Part shown: piece after piece, positions 1-9,409 of the stretch
How the letters are laid out: each line of letters opens with the position of its first letter
Position numbering within the stretch: the first letter of the stretch is position 1
NCBI GenBank assembly: GCA_009772925.1
Contig: WOUQ01000004.1
Span: 166,566 to 230,565, forward strand
Length of the DNA stretch: 64,000 bases
Origin: a bacterium
Lineage (GTDB): Bacteria; Pseudomonadota; Gammaproteobacteria; Burkholderiales; Thiobacillaceae
Reading direction: 5' to 3'
The notes under the pieces: generated by a model
Databases searched by the model: none
The model's input: the letters and a program-made list of their open reading frames with translations, nothing else
What the model was told of the DNA's origin: nothing
Made by a program: the position numbers and the translations under genes

Positions 1-2
1 TC

Positions 3-722
3 GAGTCGCCGTCCAACCCGCTCACCGAGATCAGCGATATCCGCGCCCTCGCAGGCCTCGCCCATGAGCACGGTGCCTGGCTGGCGGTGGACAACTGCTT
101 CTGCACGCCCATCCTGCAGCGGCCGCTGGAACTGGGCGCCGACATCGTCATCCACTCCGCCACGAAATATCTGGACGGGCAGGGCAGGGTGCTGGGGGGC
201 GCCGTTCTGGGCGCCAGGGATTTGATGGAAGGCGTGTACACCTTCCTGCGCACGGCGGGACCGACCCTTTCCGCCTTCAACGCCTGGGTGTTGTTGAAGG
301 GCCTGGAAACCCTGCCCGTGCGCATGCGCGCCCACTCCGCCGGCGCCCTGGAACTGGCGCAGTGGCTGCAGGAACAACCCGGCGTCGGCCGCGTGCTTTA
401 TCCCGGTCTGGCTTCCCACCCCCAGCACGCTCTGGCCATGTCGCAGCAGTTGGGGGGCGGCGGCATCGTCGCCTTCGAGCTGACGGGCGGGCGCGCCGCC
501 GCCTGGCGCCTGATCGATGCCTGCCGGATCCTGTCGATCACCGCCAATCTCGGCGATACCCGCAGCACCATCACGCATCCGGCCAGCACCACGCACAGCC
601 GCATGACCCCGGAGCAGCGCGCCGCCGCCGGCATCGGCGACGGCCTGGTGCGCATCGCCGTCGGCCTGGAGGACCTGCGCGATCTGCGTGCCGACCTGGA
701 GCGCGGACTGGCCGCCGCCTGA
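3..722 (+). CDS. metZ: O-succinylhomoserine sulfhydrylase, 3' part (5' end outside window)
   Basis: The reading frame is open from base 3 (ESPSNPLTEISDIRALA...) into ORF 87..722. PLP-lysine motif SATKYLDGQGRVLGG and the C-terminal SLGDTRSTITHPASTTHS-like motif are typical of Cys/Met metabolism PLP enzymes. Confidence 0.9.
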   Translation, partial: ESPSNPLTEISDIRALAGLAHEHGAWLAVDNCFCTPILQRPLELGADIVIHSATKYLDGQGRVLGGAVLGARDLMEGVYTFLRTAGPTLSAFNAWVLLKGLETLPVRMRAHSAGALELAQWLQEQPGVGRVLYPGLASHPQHALAMSQQLGGGGIVAFELTGGRAAAWRLIDACRILSITANLGDTRSTITHPASTTHSRMTPEQRAAAGIGDGLVRIAVGLEDLRDLRADLERGLAAA

Positions 723-1436
723 TCAGCCGGAGAAGCCGATCAGCCGCTGGCGGTCGAGTACCGCGATGCGCCGGCCGCGCACCTGGATGAGGCCGGCTTC
801 GGAGAGCTGGCCGAGCACACGGGAAAAGGTTTCCGGCGCCAGGTTCAGTTGCGAGGCGATGGTCTGCTTGCTGGCTGTCAGGCTGACCTCGAAGGCGTCG
901 CCGGATTCAGGCGCGGATTGCACCAGGAAGCACACCACCCGCTGCACGCTGTTGCGCAGCAGACAGGTTTCCATGTCGCTGATCATCTCGTGCAGACGCA
1001 CGGAAAGACTGGAGATCATCTTGCGGCACAGGTTGTTGCTGAGTTCCAGGGCATCGAGCAGGACGCGCTTGGGGATCAGCAGCAACAGGCTCTCGGCAGT
1101 TGCCTGCGCGTTCACCGGGTAGGGTTTGTCGAGAAACGCCACCGCTTCGCCGAAGGTGTTGCCCGGACCGCACACGTGCACCACCTTTTCCGCGCCCTGC
1201 GATGAGGGCAGCGACAGCTTGACCTGCCCCATCACCACCACATGCATACCCTCCACCGCGTCGCCGCGATGGAAGATGATCTCGTTCTTCTTCGCGCGGT
1301 ATTCGCGTGTGCCGTTGGCGATATCCCGCAGTTCGTCAGCCGCCAGACCCCGGAACATCGGTTGGCGGGAGAGGATTTCGTGAATGGAGTGGCGGGTTTC
1401 CAGGATCAAGGACGACTCGCAATGCGCAGCGAACAA
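723..1436 (-). CDS. Crp/Fnr family transcriptional regulator, Dnr-like (start may be internal)
   Basis: cNMP-binding fold (KNEIIFHRGDAVEGMHVVVMGQVKL) plus HTH with NLAPETFSRVLGQL (E..SR recognition helix). No N-terminal cysteine cluster. Divergent from nap. Confidence 0.88.
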   Translation of the reverse strand: MFAAHCESSLILETRHSIHEILSRQPMFRGLAADELRDIANGTREYRAKKNEIIFHRGDAVEGMHVVVMGQVKLSLPSSQGAEKVVHVCGPGNTFGEAVAFLDKPYPVNAQATAESLLLLIPKRVLLDALELSNNLCRKMISSLSVRLHEMISDMETCLLRNSVQRVVCFLVQSAPESGDAFEVSLTASKQTIASQLNLAPETFSRVLGQLSEAGLIQVRGRRIAVLDRQRLIGFSG

Positions 1437-1472
1437 GGCCCGACATTAAGTCATTTTGATGGTAGCGACGAA

Positions 1473-1486
1473 TTGATGTGGATCAA
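1473..1486 (+). promoter_or_regulatory. Perfect FNR/DNR box TTGATGTGGATCAA upstream of napD
   Basis: TTGAT-N4-ATCAA exact match in the divergent crp/nap intergenic region, 59 bp before the napD ATG. Confidence 0.8.
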
Positions 1487-1544
1487 GGCTTTTTGAAGAC
1501 TTGGTTGTCAGGATTCCACTACTGTCTAACCGAGGAGGAAGACC

Positions 1545-1868
1545 GTGAATCTGTCGGGCATTTTGGTGGTGACGAAACCTGAGTTTCAGGGCGAAGTGGT
1601 GGAAACCCTCAACGCCCTCGAGGGTGTTGAAGTGCATCAGGTGGATGAGGCGACCGGCCGCATCGTGGCGGTGCAGGAAGCCGCCGACATCCATGCCGAG
1701 ATCGAGGGTGTCAAGCGCATCAAGGCTGTGCCGCATGTGATTATGGCCGAGATGGTGTACCACTATCTCGCGGAGGACGAGCGGACCTATGAAGGCATGC
1801 CGCCCGAACTGGAAGACAAGCAGGACGGTTTTGATGCCTGCGTCGTGCCCGAGTATCTGAACAGTTGA
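1545..1868 (+). CDS. napD: Periplasmic nitrate reductase maturation chaperone NapD
   Basis: 107 aa, MNLSGILVVTKPEFQGEVVETLNALEGVEVHQVDEATGRIVAV; upstream of napA. Confidence 0.9.
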   Translation: MNLSGILVVTKPEFQGEVVETLNALEGVEVHQVDEATGRIVAVQEAADIHAEIEGVKRIKAVPHVIMAEMVYHYLAEDERTYEGMPPELEDKQDGFDACVVPEYLNS

Positions 1869-1886
1869 TTGAGCTAGGAGGCTAAG

Positions 1887-4655
1887 ATGGGACTTACGCG
1901 TCGTGATTTTCTGAAGACCAGCATTGCCGGCGCCACTGCCGCCACGGTGGGCGTGCCGCTTTCCAAAGAAGCCGAGGCCGCCGTCAAGGCCTCCGAAAAA
2001 GGCTGGCAATGGGACAAGTCGGTCTGCCGCTTCTGCGGCACCGGCTGCGGCATCATGGTGGCCACCCAGGGCGGCCGCATCGTCGCCACCAAGGGTGATC
2101 CGGATGCGCCGGTGAACAAGGGCCTGAACTGCGTCAAGGGCTACTTCAACGGCAAGATCAACTACGGCCAGGACCGCCTGACCCAGCCCCTGCTGCGCAT
2201 GACGGACGGCAAGTTCGACAAGAAGGGCAAGTTCACGCCCGTGTCCTGGGAACAGGCGCTCGACGTCATGGAAGAGAAGATCCGCTGGGCGCTGAAGGAA
2301 AAGGGCCCCACCGGCATCGGTGTGTTCGCTTCCGGCCAGTACACCATCCATGAGGGCTACGCCGCCGTCAAACTCTGGAAGGCCGGCTTCCGCTCCAACC
2401 ACATCGACCCCAACGCCCGTCACTGCATGGCCTCGGCCGTGGTGGCCTTCATGCAGACCTTCGGCATCGACGAACCGCAGGGCAACTATGACGATATCGA
2501 GCACACCGATACCGCCATCCTGTGGGGCGCCAACATGGCCGAGATGCACCCCATCCTGTGGTCGCGCATCACCGACCGCCGCCTGACCCACAAGCCCATG
2601 AAAGTGGTGAACCTGTCGGTGTACGGCAACATGTCGTCCGACATCGCCGACCTGGAAATCATCTTCGCCCCCAGCGGCGACCTGGCCATCCAGAACTACA
2701 TCGCCCGCGAGATCGTCAAGCGCGATGTCATCGACTGGGACTTCGTCAAGAAGCACACCCAGTTCGCTACCGGCCCGTATGACATCGGCTATGGCTTCCG
2801 TCCGGTCAATGCCGAGAAGTTCCACAGTGCCGCCGAGATGGAGATCGTCAAGAACGAGAAGGTGCGCGTTCTGGATAAATGGGAAGCCATCGCCCAGCGC
2901 CGCAAGGAGGGCGAGGCGGTCGAACAGAAGAACACCGCCGGCCTGCTGCCCATGCGCGACTGGGCCATCAGCTTCGAGGACTTCAAGACCGCCCTGGAGC
3001 CCTACACCCTGGACTTCGTCGCCGAAGTCGCGAAGGGCGATCCGGACGAATCCATGGACGCCTTCAAGGCCAAGCTGAAGCAACTGGCCGACCTGTACTG
3101 CGACAAGAACCGCAAGATCGTGTCCTACTGGACCATGGGCTTCAACCAGCACCAGCGCGGCACCTGGGTCAACGAGCAGTGCTACATGAACCACCTGCTC
3201 ATGGGCCGCCAGTCCAAGCCTGGCGATGGCGCCTTCTCGCTGACCGGCCAGCCCTCCGCCTGCGGCACCGCGCGTGAAGTGGGCACTTTCGCCCACCGCC
3301 TGCCGGCCGACATGGTGGTGATGAATCCCAAGCACCGGGAATTCACCGAGAAGATCTGGAAGCTGCCGGCCAAGACCCTGAACCCGGCCATCGGCTCGCA
3401 CTTCGTCAAGCAGATGCGCGATCTGGAGGATGGCACCATGCTGTTCTCCTGGACGCACGTGAACAACCCCTGGCAGAACACCGCCAACGTCAATCACTGG
3501 ATCAAGGGCGCGCGCGAGATGAACAACTTCATCGTCGTGTCCGAGGCCTATCCTGGCGTCTCCGCCAAGGTGGCCGATCTGATCCTGCCCGCCGCCATGA
3601 TCAACGAGAAGTGGGGCGCCTACGGCAACGCCGAACGGCGCACCCAGGTCTGGCGCCAGCAGGTCATGCCGCCCGGCCAGGCGCGGCCCGACATCTGGAT
3701 GATGATGGAGCTGTCCAAGCGCTTCAAACTCAAGGAAGTCTGGGGCGAGCAGAATATCCCGGGCCTCAAGGCCGCGGGCTTCGAGGACGGCAAATTGCCG
3801 TCGGTGCTGGATGAGGCGGTGAAGATGGGTTACAACCCCGAGCAGACCCTCTACGAGGTGCTCTACGCCACCCCGGACAACAAGAAGGTGAAGTGGCCCG
3901 ACCCCATCGCCAAGGGCCATCCCAACATTACCGCGACGCTCCTGAAGGACGGCTGGTTCCCCGAGAAAGCCCTGTTCGAGGAATACCGCCAGTTCGGCAC
4001 CGGCAAGGCGCACGACCTCGCTCCCTTCGACGTCTACCACGACGACAAGGTGCGCGGCATGAAGTGGCCGGTGCACCTCAAGGACGGCAAGTGGGTGGAA
4101 ACCCAGTGGCGCAACAACGAGAAGTACGACTCGTACTGCAAGCCCGGTTCCGGTTTCGACTTCTACGGCAACAATGGCGTCAAGATGGTCATGGGCGATC
4201 TGGACAAGCCGGGCGATCCCGCCAAGACGGTGGACATCTCCGGCAAGGCCAAGATCTACTTCCGTCCCTATGCCTCGCCAGTCGAGAAGCCGGACGCCAA
4301 CTACGACCTCTGGCTGTGTACCGGTCGCGTGTTGGAGCACTGGCACTCCGGCACCATGACCCGGCGCGTGCCGGAACTGCACCGCGCCGTGCCCAACGCC
4401 GTGTGCTGGATCCACCCCAAGGATGCGGAAGCCAAGGGACTCAAGCGCAACGATCTGGTCTGGGTGGAATCCCGCCGTGGCAAGGTCAAGGTGCGTCTGG
4501 AGACCGGCGGTCGCAACCGCATGCCGCGCGGCATGATCTACGTACCCTGGTTCGACGAGGGCGTGCTGATCAACCGGGTGACCCTCGACACCACCTGTCC
4601 GCAGTCGAAGGAAACCGACTACAAGAAGTGCTCGGTGAAGATCTACAAGGCCTGA
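1887..4655 (+). CDS. napA: Periplasmic nitrate reductase catalytic subunit NapA
   Basis: 922 aa; Tat signal TRRDFLKTS; 4Fe-4S motif [12 protein letters not shown]; molybdopterin oxidoreductase motifs throughout. Confidence 0.98.
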   Translation: MGLTRRDFLKTSIAGATAATVGVPLSKEAEAAVKASEKGWQWDKSVCRFCGTGCGIMVATQGGRIVATKGDPDAPVNKGLNCVKGYFNGKINYGQDRLTQPLLRMTDGKFDKKGKFTPVSWEQALDVMEEKIRWALKEKGPTGIGVFASGQYTIHEGYAAVKLWKAGFRSNHIDPNARHCMASAVVAFMQTFGIDEPQGNYDDIEHTDTAILWGANMAEMHPILWSRITDRRLTHKPMKVVNLSVYGNMSSDIADLEIIFAPSGDLAIQNYIAREIVKRDVIDWDFVKKHTQFATGPYDIGYGFRPVNAEKFHSAAEMEIVKNEKVRVLDKWEAIAQRRKEGEAVEQKNTAGLLPMRDWAISFEDFKTALEPYTLDFVAEVAKGDPDESMDAFKAKLKQLADLYCDKNRKIVSYWTMGFNQHQRGTWVNEQCYMNHLLMGRQSKPGDGAFSLTGQPSACGTAREVGTFAHRLPADMVVMNPKHREFTEKIWKLPAKTLNPAIGSHFVKQMRDLEDGTMLFSWTHVNNPWQNTANVNHWIKGAREMNNFIVVSEAYPGVSAKVADLILPAAMINEKWGAYGNAERRTQVWRQQVMPPGQARPDIWMMMELSKRFKLKEVWGEQNIPGLKAAGFEDGKLPSVLDEAVKMGYNPEQTLYEVLYATPDNKKVKWPDPIAKGHPNITATLLKDGWFPEKALFEEYRQFGTGKAHDLAPFDVYHDDKVRGMKWPVHLKDGKWVETQWRNNEKYDSYCKPGSGFDFYGNNGVKMVMGDLDKPGDPAKTVDISGKAKIYFRPYASPVEKPDANYDLWLCTGRVLEHWHSGTMTRRVPELHRAVPNAVCWIHPKDAEAKGLKRNDLVWVESRRGKVKVRLETGGRNRMPRGMIYVPWFDEGVLINRVTLDTTCPQSKETDYKKCSVKIYKA

Positions 4656-4668
4656 CGTAGATCCTTCC

Positions 4669-4740
4669 TCCCTCTCCTTCGGGAGAGGGTCGGGGTGAGG
4701 GAACGCCTGGTGTTTCCTCACCCCGGCCCCGAGGGCCACG
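4669..4740. repeat. Palindromic interspersed repeat between napA and napG
   Basis: CCCTCTCCTTCGGGAGAGGGTCGGGGTGAGGG...CCTCACCCCGGCCCC; related copies at about 24842-24880 and 55755-55780. Confidence 0.6.
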
Positions 4741-4756
4741 CATAAACAGGTGAAAC

Positions 4757-5551
4757 ATGTCCGATTCCAGCCAACCCGGCCTTGACTCCAGACGCCGCGA
4801 CTTCCTCGTGAAGCTGGCGCAGGGTGCCGCCTTGGCGGGCACCGGCGGTCTGCTCTGGGATTACATCCTGCGCAACGAGGCACGCGCCGCTCCGTATGCG
4901 CTGCGTCCGCCCGGCGCCCTCGACGAGGACGATTTCAACGCCGCCTGCATCAAGTGCGGTCAGTGCGTGGTGGATTGCCCGCCGCTCATCCTCAAGTTGC
5001 AGCCGGCCGGCGGCAGTCTGCCCATCGGCATGCCCTACTTTGATCCGCGCACGGGCCCCTGCATCATGTGTCCGGACATCCCCTGCATGAAGGCCTGCCC
5101 GACCGGCGCGCTGTCCCCCAGCCTCAAGAAGATCGAGGACGCGCGCATGGGCCTGGCGGTGATCGACATCGAGAACTGTCTGTCCTGGAAGGGCCTGCGC
5201 TGCGAGATCTGCCATCGGGAATGCCCCATCAAGGGCAAGGCCATCACTCTGGAAACTCACCCTCGGCAGATTTCCAAGCACGCCATGTTCGTGCCGCTGG
5301 TGCATTCCGACGCCTGCACCGGCTGCGGCATCTGCGAGAAGGCCTGCCCCACCACCATCGCCGCCATCCGCATCCTGCCGCACAAGCTGGTGCAGGGCAA
5401 AATCGGCGAGCACTACCGCCTGGGCTGGACCTTCGACACCGAAGTCACGCAGGACTTCAAGTCGCCCGAGGCCGTTGAACCGGCCGGGCCCGGCGCCGCC
5501 GTGCCGAAGACCGCCCCCGGCGTGGATTACCTCAATGAGGGTGGACTATGA
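4757..5551 (+). CDS. napG: Ferredoxin-type protein NapG
   Basis: 264 aa; twin-arginine N-terminus (SRRRDFLVKLAQGA) and several CxxCxxC/CxxxCP iron-sulfur motifs; between napA and napH. Confidence 0.92.
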   Translation: MSDSSQPGLDSRRRDFLVKLAQGAALAGTGGLLWDYILRNEARAAPYALRPPGALDEDDFNAACIKCGQCVVDCPPLILKLQPAGGSLPIGMPYFDPRTGPCIMCPDIPCMKACPTGALSPSLKKIEDARMGLAVIDIENCLSWKGLRCEICHRECPIKGKAITLETHPRQISKHAMFVPLVHSDACTGCGICEKACPTTIAAIRILPHKLVQGKIGEHYRLGWTFDTEVTQDFKSPEAVEPAGPGAAVPKTAPGVDYLNEGGL

Positions 5552-6465
5552 GCGAGGCGACCGTGCGCGCTCCGTCCACTGCCGCGGAGCATCCCGTGCC
5601 GACCGGGCTTTGGGTCTGGCGCTACATCATCCTGCGGCGCATCAGCCAGGTGGGCATTCTGCTGCTGTTCTTCGGCACCCTGCACTGGGGCTGGGAGTTC
5701 TCCAAGGATGTGGGGCTGCTGTCCGGCAATCTGTCCGCCTCCACCTTCATCGGCCTGATCCCGCTGACCGATCCCTTCGCCGCCTTGCAGATTTTCCTTA
5801 CCGGCCACGTGCTGGCGCAGGAGAGCCTGATCGGCGTCGCCGTGGTGCTCGGCTTCTATCTGCTCGTCGGCGGCCGGGTGTTCTGCTCCTGGGTCTGTCC
5901 GGTCAACCTGGTCACCGACGCCGCCGGCTGGCTGCGCAACAAACTCGGCATCCTGGCCATCTTCCATCTGCCGCGCGGACTGCGCTACTTCATTCTGGCC
6001 GCCACTCTGGTCATCACCGTGATCAGTGGCCTGGCCGCGTTCGAATGGGTCAGCCCGATCGGCATGATGCATCGCGAGATCATCTTTGGCCTGGGCATGG
6101 GCTTCACCGCCCTGCTGGCCATCTTCCTGTTCGACCTGCTCATCCTCAAGCATGGCTGGTGCGGCCATCTCTGCCCCCTGGGCGCGTTCTACAGCCTGAT
6201 CGGCAAGACTGCGCTGATTCGGGTGCGTTTCGACAAGAACACCTGCACCCACTGCGCCGAGTGCGCCAAGGTTTGCCCGGAGCCGCAGGTGCTCAACCTG
6301 AAGAAACTGGAAGAACGCGGGTATGTGTTTTCCGGCGAGTGCAGCAACTGTGGTCGCTGCACGCCCATCTGTCCCGAAGGTAGCCTGAAGTTCGATTTCA
6401 AACCCCTGATCCGCGGCCACAACGTGCAGGCGGACGCCATTGCCGTTCAAAGGAGGACGAAATGA
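5548..6465 (+). CDS. napH: Quinol dehydrogenase ferredoxin subunit NapH
   Basis: 305 aa membrane protein with CSWVCPVN, CGHLCPLGAFY and C-terminal 4Fe-4S motifs. Confidence 0.93.
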   Translation: MSEATVRAPSTAAEHPVPTGLWVWRYIILRRISQVGILLLFFGTLHWGWEFSKDVGLLSGNLSASTFIGLIPLTDPFAALQIFLTGHVLAQESLIGVAVVLGFYLLVGGRVFCSWVCPVNLVTDAAGWLRNKLGILAIFHLPRGLRYFILAATLVITVISGLAAFEWVSPIGMMHREIIFGLGMGFTALLAIFLFDLLILKHGWCGHLCPLGAFYSLIGKTALIRVRFDKNTCTHCAECAKVCPEPQVLNLKKLEERGYVFSGECSNCGRCTPICPEGSLKFDFKPLIRGHNVQADAIAVQRRTK

Positions 6466-6929
6466 GCATTACCATGAGGAAGACCTTTCTGCTGAGCGCC
6501 CTGATGGCCTGCGCCCTGTCCGCTTACGCGGTGCAGGACGTGGCGATTCCCGATGACGCCATCGGCTTGTCCAAGAGCAGCGTCTACGAGAATCCGGATC
6601 CCATCGTCGTCAACTATCGCGGCGGCGACGTCGGCACCAACAAGCGCGCGCAGCGTTCCTACCAGACCGCGCCGCCCATGATCACCCACACCATCGTCGA
6701 CATGGTGCCCATTCGCCAGGACTTCAACCTGTGCAAGGACTGCCACGTGCAGCCCGACCTGCTGAAGGAAAAGATCACCCAGGGCATGCCTGTGCCCGCG
6801 CCGGTCAGCCACTATGCAAACGTGAAGAAAGGCGAATTGCACATGGCTCGCTGGAATTGCACGCAGTGCCACGCGCCGCAGGCCGACGTGAAAACCCTGG
6901 TCAACAACACCTTCAAGAAACCCCGCTAG
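6462..6929 (+). CDS. napB: Nitrate reductase diheme cytochrome c subunit NapB
   Basis: 155 aa; signal peptide and two CxxCH motifs (CKDCH, CTQCH). Confidence 0.93.
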   Translation: MSITMRKTFLLSALMACALSAYAVQDVAIPDDAIGLSKSSVYENPDPIVVNYRGGDVGTNKRAQRSYQTAPPMITHTIVDMVPIRQDFNLCKDCHVQPDLLKEKITQGMPVPAPVSHYANVKKGELHMARWNCTQCHAPQADVKTLVNNTFKKPR

Positions 6930-7002
6930 TCGGGTGGTCGTCGCGCCGCGCGCCTCTGGCACCGGCGCGTCGCCGATGTGCCTGGCACATCCGCGACGAG
7001 GG

Positions 7003-7042
7003 CCAAACAAAAACGACCGGCAAGCCGGTCGTTTTTGTTTGG
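7003..7042. terminator. Bidirectional intrinsic terminator between napB and hfq
   Basis: CCAAACAAAAACGACCGG-CAAG-CCGGTCGTTTTTGTTTGG, perfect 18-bp stem with A-rich/T-rich arms. Confidence 0.9.
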
Positions 7043-7067
7043 AGGGGGGCGTTGCGCGCGCGGGTAC

Positions 7068-7313
7068 TTACTCGCCTTCCGCCGCCGCGCGGGGACCGAT
7101 GCTCACCTGCTTGGTCGGCGACACCGTGGAAATCGCGTGTTTGAAAATCGCCTGCACGGCCTGGTCGTTGCCGCGCAAAAGCACCATGTACTGATCGAAG
7201 GACTCGATGCGTCCCACCAGCTTGATGCCGTTCACCAGGAACACCGAGCAGTGCACGTGTTCCTTGCGCAGGGTGTTGAGAAACTGGTCTTGCAGATTCT
7301 GGCGGTCGCTCAT
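7068..7313 (-). CDS. hfq: Hfq-like RNA-binding protein (divergent paralog)
   Basis: 81 aa; [43 protein letters not shown]...[10 protein letters not shown] retains the Hfq Sm1/Sm2 pattern. Confidence 0.85.
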   Translation of the reverse strand: MSDRQNLQDQFLNTLRKEHVHCSVFLVNGIKLVGRIESFDQYMVLLRGNDQAVQAIFKHAISTVSPTKQVSIGPRAAAEGE

Positions 7314-7678
7314 TGCAGTCGGGATAGGTTCAGGGCGGCCGCCATCATAGCACGGCCGGCCGCACGCAAGCGGTTGCCGGCACGCGCCCCGCGTCGACGC
7401 GGCGCATTCGTGGCGAACTCATACGTGCCGCAAGCCCGCGGCGTTATCGTCGAATGCTTCAGGGCTGCCCGCGCTGAGCGAGCTTCACTCGGCCGCCAGG
7501 CTGCGTGAACAGGAGATCCGCCACCCAGGCGGACGGCACGGCAAGATTTTCCGCCAGGCAATCCTTGCCGCAATCGAATCGGTGATTGGGTAAAGGTTTT
7601 CTGGGATGCCCCCGACCCCGTCCAGCAAGATGGATGCAACTGCCTGATTCATCGTCATAAAGGGTAAGAAAATGTAGT

Positions 7679-7694
7679 TGGCACACCAATTGCT
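7679..7694 (+). promoter_or_regulatory. Candidate sigma54 (-24/-12) promoter of flagellin 1
   Basis: TGGCAC-ACCAA-TTGCT; GG-N10-GC spacing preserved. Confidence 0.65.
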
Positions 7695-7829
7695 AAGTCC
7701 ACCCCGAGATTCATTCGGGCGCTATCCCGGCGACCTCCGATTGGGGCTCCTTGGGGTGGGATGGAAGGATGCCGAGAACACGGACCTCGCATCCCGTCCC
7801 GTCGGATCGCTTTTATATGGAGAGATGAC

Positions 7830-8684
7830 ATGGCAATTGGCGATATCACGTTGACATCGGCGATGCGGGCCAACCTGGTGAGCCTGCAGTCCACGGAACA
7901 GTTGTTGGGAAGAACGCAGGAGCGGCTGGCCACCGGCAAGCGTGTGAACTCGGCCATCGACAACCCCACCAACTTCTTTGCCGCGCGGGCGCATACGCAG
8001 CGGGCCGACCTGCTTAACGGGCTCAAGGACAATATCAGCGAGGCGATCCAGACGGTGAAGGCCTCGGACAATGGTGTGAAGGCCGTCAACGGCACCATCG
8101 AGGCGCTGCGCGGTATCGTTGCCCAGGCGCGTTCGGCACAGACATCCACCACTTCTGCGGCCGACCTGCAGGGTCTCACCACCCAGTACAACGAATTGAT
8201 CCGCCAGCTCAATAACACGGTGCAGGATTCCGGCTACAAGGGCGTCAACTTCCTGTCCAGCGGTTCCCTTACGGTCAATTTTAACGAACAAGCTTCCAGC
8301 TCGCTGCAAATGCAGGGCTTCAACGGCAGCGCCTCGGGCCTCGCGATTTCCGGCGGCACGCAAACCGGCTCGGGCACGCTGACGTCGGCCCAACTGACTG
8401 GCGGCACCAGCCTGGATGGTATCGAAGCGACGCTGAATGTGGCCTTGGGCAAGTTGCGCACGGAAAGTGCCGGCCTCGCTTCTAACCTGTCTATCCTGAC
8501 CACGCGTCAGCAGTTCATCACCGACATGGTGAACACCCTGGCCGAGGGTGCCACCAAGCTGACCGTGGCCGACACCAACGAGGAAGGCGCCAACATGTTG
8601 TTGCTGCAGACCAGGCAGCAGTTGGGTGTGACGGCGCTAAGCCTGTCGGCTGAGGCCAATGCCTCGGTTCTGCGTCTGTTCTAA
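7830..8684 (+). CDS. Flagellin (copy 1)
   Basis: 284 aa from ATG at 7830 (upstream part of the ORF 7761 call is non-homologous to copy 2). Flagellin N- and C-terminal domains (MAIGDITLTSAMRANLVSLQSTEQLLGRTQERLATGKRVNSAIDNPTNFFAA; NEEGANMLLLQTRQQLGVTALSLS). Confidence 0.93.
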   Translation: MAIGDITLTSAMRANLVSLQSTEQLLGRTQERLATGKRVNSAIDNPTNFFAARAHTQRADLLNGLKDNISEAIQTVKASDNGVKAVNGTIEALRGIVAQARSAQTSTTSAADLQGLTTQYNELIRQLNNTVQDSGYKGVNFLSSGSLTVNFNEQASSSLQMQGFNGSASGLAISGGTQTGSGTLTSAQLTGGTSLDGIEATLNVALGKLRTESAGLASNLSILTTRQQFITDMVNTLAEGATKLTVADTNEEGANMLLLQTRQQLGVTALSLSAEANASVLRLF

Positions 8685-8954
8685 GTCGCCTGAACATTTG
8701 GCTAGGAAATGGAAGTGACCTTGTCTGCCGTTAGTGTTGCGGCGCGGCCAAGAAGATTGGAGCGTTGCGATACCCCTTGGCGCGCGAGGATTCCGACTTG
8801 AGCGAGGAGAAGATGGCCGCCGTGATCGGGCGGACGAGCCACAAGCGCCTTGTGTAATTGCCGTTCTTATCCACGGGAGCGTGCATCAGCACGAACCGCG
8901 CGATATTGGAAGGCTTGTCGTTTGAGTAAATCCATGGATCAAGGAGAACACAAC

Positions 8955-9329
8955 ATGATGGCAATGCAGATGATGTCTCAGGAGTTGGGTGACAACACCA
9001 GCGAATTGGCTGGGCGTGAACTGGAGGCGGCCGTATTGAACAAGGCTGCGACGCTGCTTGAGGAAGTCGTCGGCAAGTGGCAGGAGGATGCCGATCATGC
9101 CTTGTTGGATAACGCCCTGAAATACAACCAGACACTATGGAGCGTGTTTCAGGCGGAACTTCTCAATGGAGACAATCCGCTGCCCATGGCACTCCGCGAG
9201 AATATTCTTACCCTGTCCAGCTTTGTTGACCGCCGTTCCTTCGAAGTCCAGGCCTATCCCGCACCTGAAAAGCTGGACATCCTGATCAGGATCAACCGCA
9301 GCCTGGCGGAAGGCCTCATGACCCACTGA
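8955..9329 (+). CDS. flaF: FlaF-family flagellar regulatory protein (copy 1)
   Basis: ELEAAVLNKAATLLEEV...LDNALKYNQTLWSVFQAEL...PLPMALRENILTLSSFVDRRSFEVQAYPAPEKLDILIRINRSLAEGL resembles the FlaF family and copy 2; AGGAGA Shine-Dalgarno upstream of ATG 8955. Confidence 0.8.
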   Translation: MMAMQMMSQELGDNTSELAGRELEAAVLNKAATLLEEVVGKWQEDADHALLDNALKYNQTLWSVFQAELLNGDNPLPMALRENILTLSSFVDRRSFEVQAYPAPEKLDILIRINRSLAEGLMTH

Positions 9330-9409
9330 GCGCAGGCGAGTTTACTGGGGCCGAGCGGTTCCGCCTTACTCGCACTTTCATCCTGAGGGGCACGAGAGAA
9401 CCTTTCCAC

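Noticed and set aside
1446-4883. 1145-aa ORF antisense to napD-napA-napG start
   Set aside because: Mirror-frame ORF of GC-rich codons; low-complexity G/V/H/D/L-rich product and complete overlap with confidently identified nap genes.
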